Shown: positions 32,004 through 34,714 of the stretch, in pieces | Numbering within the stretch: the first letter of the stretch is position 1 | Layout of the letters: every line of letters starts with the position of its first letter | Assembly (NCBI GenBank): GCA_014799785.1 | Contig: JAAVHI010000071.1 | Coordinates: 1-34,714 of the forward strand | Length of the DNA: 34,714 bases | Direction: 5' to 3' | From: Ruminococcus sp. | GTDB lineage: Bacteria > Bacillota > Clostridia > Oscillospirales > Ruminococcaceae | The notes under the pieces: generated by a model | What the model saw: only the letters and a program-made list of their open reading frames with translations | What the model was told of the DNA's origin: nothing | Database searches by the model: none | Program-made: the position numbers and the translations under genes

Positions 32004-32066
32004 TCCGCCAAATCGCCTCAAACCTGTTTCCTCAAAGGGTTTGAGGGATTGCGGAAACTTTTTTCG
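32004..32066 (+). terminator. Orphan terminator-like hairpin in the divergent spacer
   Basis: TCCGC, AATC and CCTCAAACC on the left arm pair with GGTTTGAGG, GATT and GCGGA on the right (32004-32055), giving 18 bp with two small bulges. The sequence AAACTTTTTT follows on the plus strand. No plus-strand gene lies immediately upstream, so it may end an unannotated small RNA, or it may be a regulatory dyad between the two divergent promoters. Confidence 0.5.
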
Positions 32067-32131
32067 AGCAACAATCGGCAAAATGCACAAAAAAATCGTT
32101 AAAAATGTGTTTATAATATTTCAAAAATATC

Positions 32132-32160
32132 TTGAAAAATACTTATAATTATTGTATAAT
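32132..32160 (+). promoter_or_regulatory. Promoter of the MshEN/CheX-like gene
   Basis: TTGAAA (32132-32137), a 17-bp spacer and TATAAT (32155-32160), about 80 bases ahead of the ATG. Confidence 0.72.
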
Positions 32161-32247
32161 ATTATCTATAATAATGTGAACTTAGTGCGGCGAAATTTTT
32201 TCGTACAGGGACATATTTCCCGAAAGCTAAAAGGAGGAGCTTTTGCT

Positions 32248-33126
32248 ATGTTTACGCAGTTTTTCGGCAATTACCTGCTTCAGCAGCAGCTTGTTTCTCC
32301 CGAACATCTTTCGGAAGTGCTTCAGACAATGAACGCCACCCGTCCTCAATTGGGCGTGCTTGCGATAAATGCGGGACTTATGACGGCTGCTCAGGTGGAA
32401 AAAGCCCATCAGAAGCAGCAGAGCGCGGACAAAAGAATAGGCGACGTTATGGTTGATATGGGGTATATTTCCAGAGAGAACGTGGAAAGTCTCCTTAAAA
32501 CGCAGCCTGCGGGACACCTTATCTTAGGTCAGGCTCTCGTTGACAACGGTTATATGACCACTGCCCAGTTTGAGCAGGCGCTTAATTCCTACAAGACCGA
32601 AAACAGTATCTCCGACGCGGATTTCGGCGGTGAAAGCGATTCCTCCGCCCAAAGACTTGTAAGAAATTTTTACAACTTTAATTCCATAAACGGTTCGGGC
32701 TATATGACAAGCTATGTTTCGCTGCTTTTCAAAAATCTTATTCGCTTTATCGGCAGCGATTTTACTCCCATGGACGCTCACGCTCTTATGGGTGCGCTTT
32801 CGGCAAGCGCGTCCCAGAGGATAGACGGAGGAATTCATGCCATAACGCTCATTGACGCGGACACTTCCTCAATGATAGAGTTCGCCTCCCGCTTTACCAA
32901 TGAACATCTTACCGCGGAGGACGATTACACCCATACCTGCATAAGCAATTTTATCAATCTTCACAACGGTCTTTTTGCGGAAAATCTTTCAAGCACTGAG
33001 GGGCTAAAGCTTGATCTGGGATCTCAGAGCTTCCGCGAACGCTTTGATATGAGCGAGCTTTCCAATGCAAACGTTATTCCCGTGTGCTTTTCTTTTGGAA
33101 CGGTCAACTTTATTATTGCAATGTGA
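32248..33126 (+). CDS. MshEN-like repeat protein with CheX-like C-terminal domain
   Basis: 292 residues, cytosolic. The first 116 residues hold four units of about 28 residues in the style of MshEN/GspE N-terminal modules (YLLQQQLVSPEHLSEVL; LGVLAINAGLMTAAQVEKA; IGDVMVDMGYISRENVESL; LGQALVDNGYMTTAQFEQAL). MshEN modules of other proteins bind cyclic di-GMP. After a linker (117-135), residues 150-292 resemble CheX/CheC chemotaxis phosphatases: TPMDAHALMGALSAS, then CISNFINLHNGLF and a closing IPVCFSFGTVNFII. The catalytic Glu three residues before Asn in CheX appears to be Cys231 (before Asn234), so phosphatase activity is doubtful. AGGAGGAG precedes the ATG. The domain assignments are from pattern recall and are moderately sure. 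Confidence 0.8.
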   Translation: MFTQFFGNYLLQQQLVSPEHLSEVLQTMNATRPQLGVLAINAGLMTAAQVEKAHQKQQSADKRIGDVMVDMGYISRENVESLLKTQPAGHLILGQALVDNGYMTTAQFEQALNSYKTENSISDADFGGESDSSAQRLVRNFYNFNSINGSGYMTSYVSLLFKNLIRFIGSDFTPMDAHALMGALSASASQRIDGGIHAITLIDADTSSMIEFASRFTNEHLTAEDDYTHTCISNFINLHNGLFAENLSSTEGLKLDLGSQSFRERFDMSELSNANVIPVCFSFGTVNFIIAM

Positions 33127-33140
33127 CACACAATTTTATA

Positions 33141-33177
33141 AAAAGAGGGAACGTAAAACCGTCCCCTCTTTTTTTTA
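33141..33177 (+). terminator. Terminator of the MshEN/CheX-like gene
   Basis: AAAAGAGGG / CCCTCTTTT (33141-33149 with 33164-33172), one mismatch, then ACG/CGT around a 6-nt loop, followed by more T residues. It lies 14 bases past the stop. Confidence 0.88.
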
Positions 33178-33197
33178 TTTACAGTTTCATCATAAAC

Positions 33198-33234
33198 AAT
33201 TTCGCGGGGACGTGAGACCTGTCCCCGCGAAATT
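33198..33234 (-). terminator. Hairpin downstream of the GH130 gene
   Basis: A perfect 14-bp stem (33198-33211 with 33221-33234, 9-nt loop) lies 13 bases past the minus-strand stop. The following T tract is short (TTGTTTAT), so it may act with the neighbouring hairpin as a convergent terminator pair. Confidence 0.75.
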
Positions 33235-33247
33235 TGTGAAAAATCAA

Positions 33248-34288
33248 TTATACCTGGCTGTTGTTGTCAAGGAAGTCCATAACGTCGTCAACGTATGTGA
33301 ACGCAAGAGCGGTGCAGGTGTCTGCGCAGCCGTAGTAGATGCAGATTCTGCCTGTGTCGGCGTCAACAAGGTTTGCACAGGGGAATGTTACTGCGTCGGT
33401 ATCGCCGATAAGCTCGTAATCGGTCTGGGGGCTGATAAGGTAGGAAGCGCCTCTCTTAAGAACCTTCCAAGGCTCGTCCTTGTCAAGGAGAGCAGCGGAA
33501 AAGCTATACACATAACCGTTGCAGGAGGTCAGAACGCCGTGGTAGAAAATAAGCCAGCCGCGGTCTGTCTCGATAGGAATAGGGCCTGCGCCCATCTTGG
33601 TAGCTTCCCAGCCCTTGGAGGGTCCCATAACGTGACGGTGCTCGCCCCAGTAGGTAAGGTCGGGAGACTGGCTGATGAACATATCTCCGAAAGGAGTGTG
33701 ACCGCTGTCGGAGGGACGGCTCATCATCATATACTTATTGTTGATCTTGCGGGGGAACATTACGCCGTTTCTGTTGAAAGGCAGGTATGCGTTTTCAAGC
33801 TGTGTAAATTCCTTGAAATCGTAGGTGTAAGCAATGCCGATAGTAGGCTTCCAGCCGTAAGCGTTGCACCATGTAACAATGTATCTGTCCTTGCCGTCCT
33901 CGTCAACAAGCTTGCAGACACGGGGATCGTAGCCGTACTGCCACTGACCTACCTCGGGGATATCGCACTTAAACTTGATTCTCTCCTCGTTAATATCCCA
34001 GTTGATACCGTCCTTGGAGAAGCCAACGTGAAGCTCCATGTTGCGCTCTCTGTCGTCAACGCGGAAAACGCCCGCAAACTTGTAGTCGCCAACCTCAAAG
34101 GGAACTACGGAGCTGTTGAAGATAGAGTTTGAGGGCTCTCTGTAGCCGTTAGCCTTCTTTACCATGATATGGTCGCGCTTGATGATGGGGTTAGCGTCGT
34201 AACGCCAAACTACGTCCCTGCATCCTGCGGGCTTGTCCTGCCAGGGGATATTGGGGAGGGACACGCCGTTTAAAATTTTTGTTTTCAT
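33248..34288 (-). CDS. GH130 beta-1,4-mannooligosaccharide phosphorylase
   Basis: 346 residues, five-bladed beta-propeller of family GH130. These enzymes split beta-mannosidic bonds with phosphate and release mannose-1-phosphate. The catalytic acid is Asp121 in GYDPRVCKL. Conserved substrate- and phosphate-site motifs include NPIIKRDH, FNSSVVPF, FPRKINNKYMMMSRPSDSGHTPFGD and GAGPIPIETDRGWLIFYHGV. Length and motifs fit the mannooligosaccharide-acting type (RaMP2 of Ruminococcus albus) better than the longer mannosylglucose phosphorylases. There is no signal peptide, so it acts in the cytosol on imported mannan fragments. AAAGGCGG precedes the ATG. No mannose isomerase, epimerase or transporter is adjacent. 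Exact specificity is inferred. Confidence 0.93.
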   Translation of the reverse strand: MKTKILNGVSLPNIPWQDKPAGCRDVVWRYDANPIIKRDHIMVKKANGYREPSNSIFNSSVVPFEVGDYKFAGVFRVDDRERNMELHVGFSKDGINWDINEERIKFKCDIPEVGQWQYGYDPRVCKLVDEDGKDRYIVTWCNAYGWKPTIGIAYTYDFKEFTQLENAYLPFNRNGVMFPRKINNKYMMMSRPSDSGHTPFGDMFISQSPDLTYWGEHRHVMGPSKGWEATKMGAGPIPIETDRGWLIFYHGVLTSCNGYVYSFSAALLDKDEPWKVLKRGASYLISPQTDYELIGDTDAVTFPCANLVDADTGRICIYYGCADTCTALAFTYVDDVMDFLDNNSQV

Positions 34289-34349
34289 TAAAACAACCGC
34301 CTTTCAAAGGTGTAAAATTCTCTGAGTCCTCCGACTCACATTACATTTT

Positions 34350-34378
34350 ATTATACAATATTTTCCCGCAAAAATCAA
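34350..34378 (-). promoter_or_regulatory. Promoter of the GH130 gene
   Basis: On the minus strand, TTGATT (34373-34378), a 17-bp spacer and TATAAT (34350-34355). The leader of about 55 nt contains the small hairpin TGAGTC/GACTCA (34323-34338). Confidence 0.75.
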
Positions 34379-34460
34379 TAGCTTTTACAATAAGTTCACG
34401 AAAATCAATTTTGCGAATAAATTTTGATTTAGCGTGCTACGCAATATGTAGCAACACTTA

Positions 34461-34645
34461 GGCAGCGAAGCCGCCGACTAAAGCTGGTCCGGCTGAGCAC
34501 AGCTGGCGAGGTTTCCAAAGGGCGAGGAGCCCTTTGGTCGCCGCCCGCAGGCGGCGAAATCCCCTTTCGTTCAAAACTGTGAAAGGGGTGAGGAATGACG
34601 ACAGTCATTCCGAGGGGGAGCGGACACGACCGCTCCCCCTTGTTG
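34461..34645 (-). repeat. Multi-hairpin structured repeat, right copy
   Basis: Read on the minus strand, this is a diverged copy of the block at 41-240. Stem A is 34613-34622 with 34631-34640 (loop GTCGTGTC on minus). Stem B is 34592-34599 with 34604-34611 (loop TGTC). Stem C is 34561-34568 with 34581-34588. Stem D is the same as in the left copy. Stem E is CCAAAGGGC/GCCCTTTGG and is perfect here. A last small hairpin at 34461-34475 shares CGGCTTCG with the left copy. The 36 bases 34529-34564 are identical to 137-172 in inverted orientation. The two copies point towards each other. Confidence 0.8.
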
Positions 34646-34666
34646 CATTGCGCGGCAAAGTAAATC

Positions 34667-34695
34667 TCCAAAACGTCACAGTGTGACGTTTTGGA
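34667..34695. repeat. 29-nt perfect palindrome at the right edge
   Basis: TCCAAAACGTCACA and TGTGACGTTTTGGA flank a single central G. The 14-bp arms are perfect. The arm sequence GTTTTGGACG also occurs within stem C of the left hairpin repeat (104-113), which hints that it belongs to the same repeat family. Its role is unknown; the window ends 19 bases later. Confidence 0.6.
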
Positions 34696-34714
34696 CGGAA
34701 CAAACTATGGCTGA

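Noticed and set aside
33065..34132. Plus-strand open frame (355 codons) opposite the GH130 gene
   Set aside because: It overlaps the end of the MshEN/CheX-like gene, crosses two hairpins and is antisense to GH130.
34707..34714. ATGGCTGA at the window end as the start of a gene
   Set aside because: Only eight bases are available and there is no convincing ribosome site, so no call is possible.
1..34714. CRISPR arrays, tRNA or rRNA genes, insertion sequences, prophage genes
   Set aside because: No regularly spaced identical repeats, no cloverleaf-like sequences in the spacers, and no transposase, integrase or phage structural gene was seen.

Overview
The window looks like chromosomal DNA from an anaerobic Gram-positive clostridium of the Ruminococcaceae, most like Ruminococcus. 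The evidence is strong purine-rich ribosome sites (AGGAGG-type) before most genes, SpoVG, a Firmicutes-type LexA, a TatD-linked small radical SAM protein, a YfhO-type membrane protein, and a GH130 mannooligosaccharide phosphorylase resembling the R. albus type. I found no phage, insertion sequence, CRISPR array, rRNA or tRNA. Nearly all of the coding space is assigned below; 34 genes are supported.

Layout. (1) 41-240 and 34461-34645 hold two diverged, inward-facing copies of one multi-hairpin repeat. The stems differ by compensating changes while the loops and linkers are conserved. This is the most unusual item here, and it may explain why the sequence ends at both sides. (2) 322-5672 (minus) holds glycogen phosphorylase and a cytosolic GH2 glycosidase, each with its own sigma-A-like promoter. 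(3) 6039-9564 (plus) holds a branched-chain-amino-acid-type binding lipoprotein without its transporter, then a chemoreceptor with a long structured leader. A 97-nt hairpin element follows. (4) 9844-11440 (plus) is the operon rsmD-coaD-coiled-coil protein. (5) 11573-13315 (minus) is a secreted protein with Ig-like domains and five tandem repeats of about 57 residues, with helically phased direct repeats upstream of its promoter. (6) 13446-26092 (minus) is a tightly packed run of 16 genes: YfhO, PH-domain protein, FkbM methyltransferase, nucleoside phosphorylase, two exported proteins, two unknowns, isochorismatase-like hydrolase, asparaginyl-tRNA synthetase, a small membrane protein, nucleotidyltransferase, radical SAM, aldose epimerase, DUF4177 and phosphodiesterase. 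The only clear promoter I found is ahead of YfhO. (7) 26289-26825 (plus) is a Nudix hydrolase and 26945-27241 (minus) is spoVG. (8) 27438-31357 (plus) is the operon murC-lexA-CPBP protease-53-aa protein-HD phosphohydrolase, closed by a 21-bp terminator stem. (9) 31463-33126 holds a divergent signalling pair: a lone Hpt phosphotransfer protein and a protein joining MshEN-like units to a CheX-like domain. (10) 33248-34288 (minus) is the GH130 phosphorylase.

How the genes fit together. The two phosphorolytic enzymes, glycogen phosphorylase and GH130, fit an energy-saving anaerobe that cleaves glycans inside the cell with phosphate. The GH2 enzyme and the aldose epimerase fit the same sugar economy. 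The chemoreceptor, Hpt protein and CheX-like protein are parts of chemotaxis or phosphorelay circuits, but no flagellar gene and no cheA, cheY or cheW is present, so their wiring is unresolved. Most of the rest is housekeeping: ribosome modification, CoA synthesis, tRNA charging, peptidoglycan synthesis and the SOS response.
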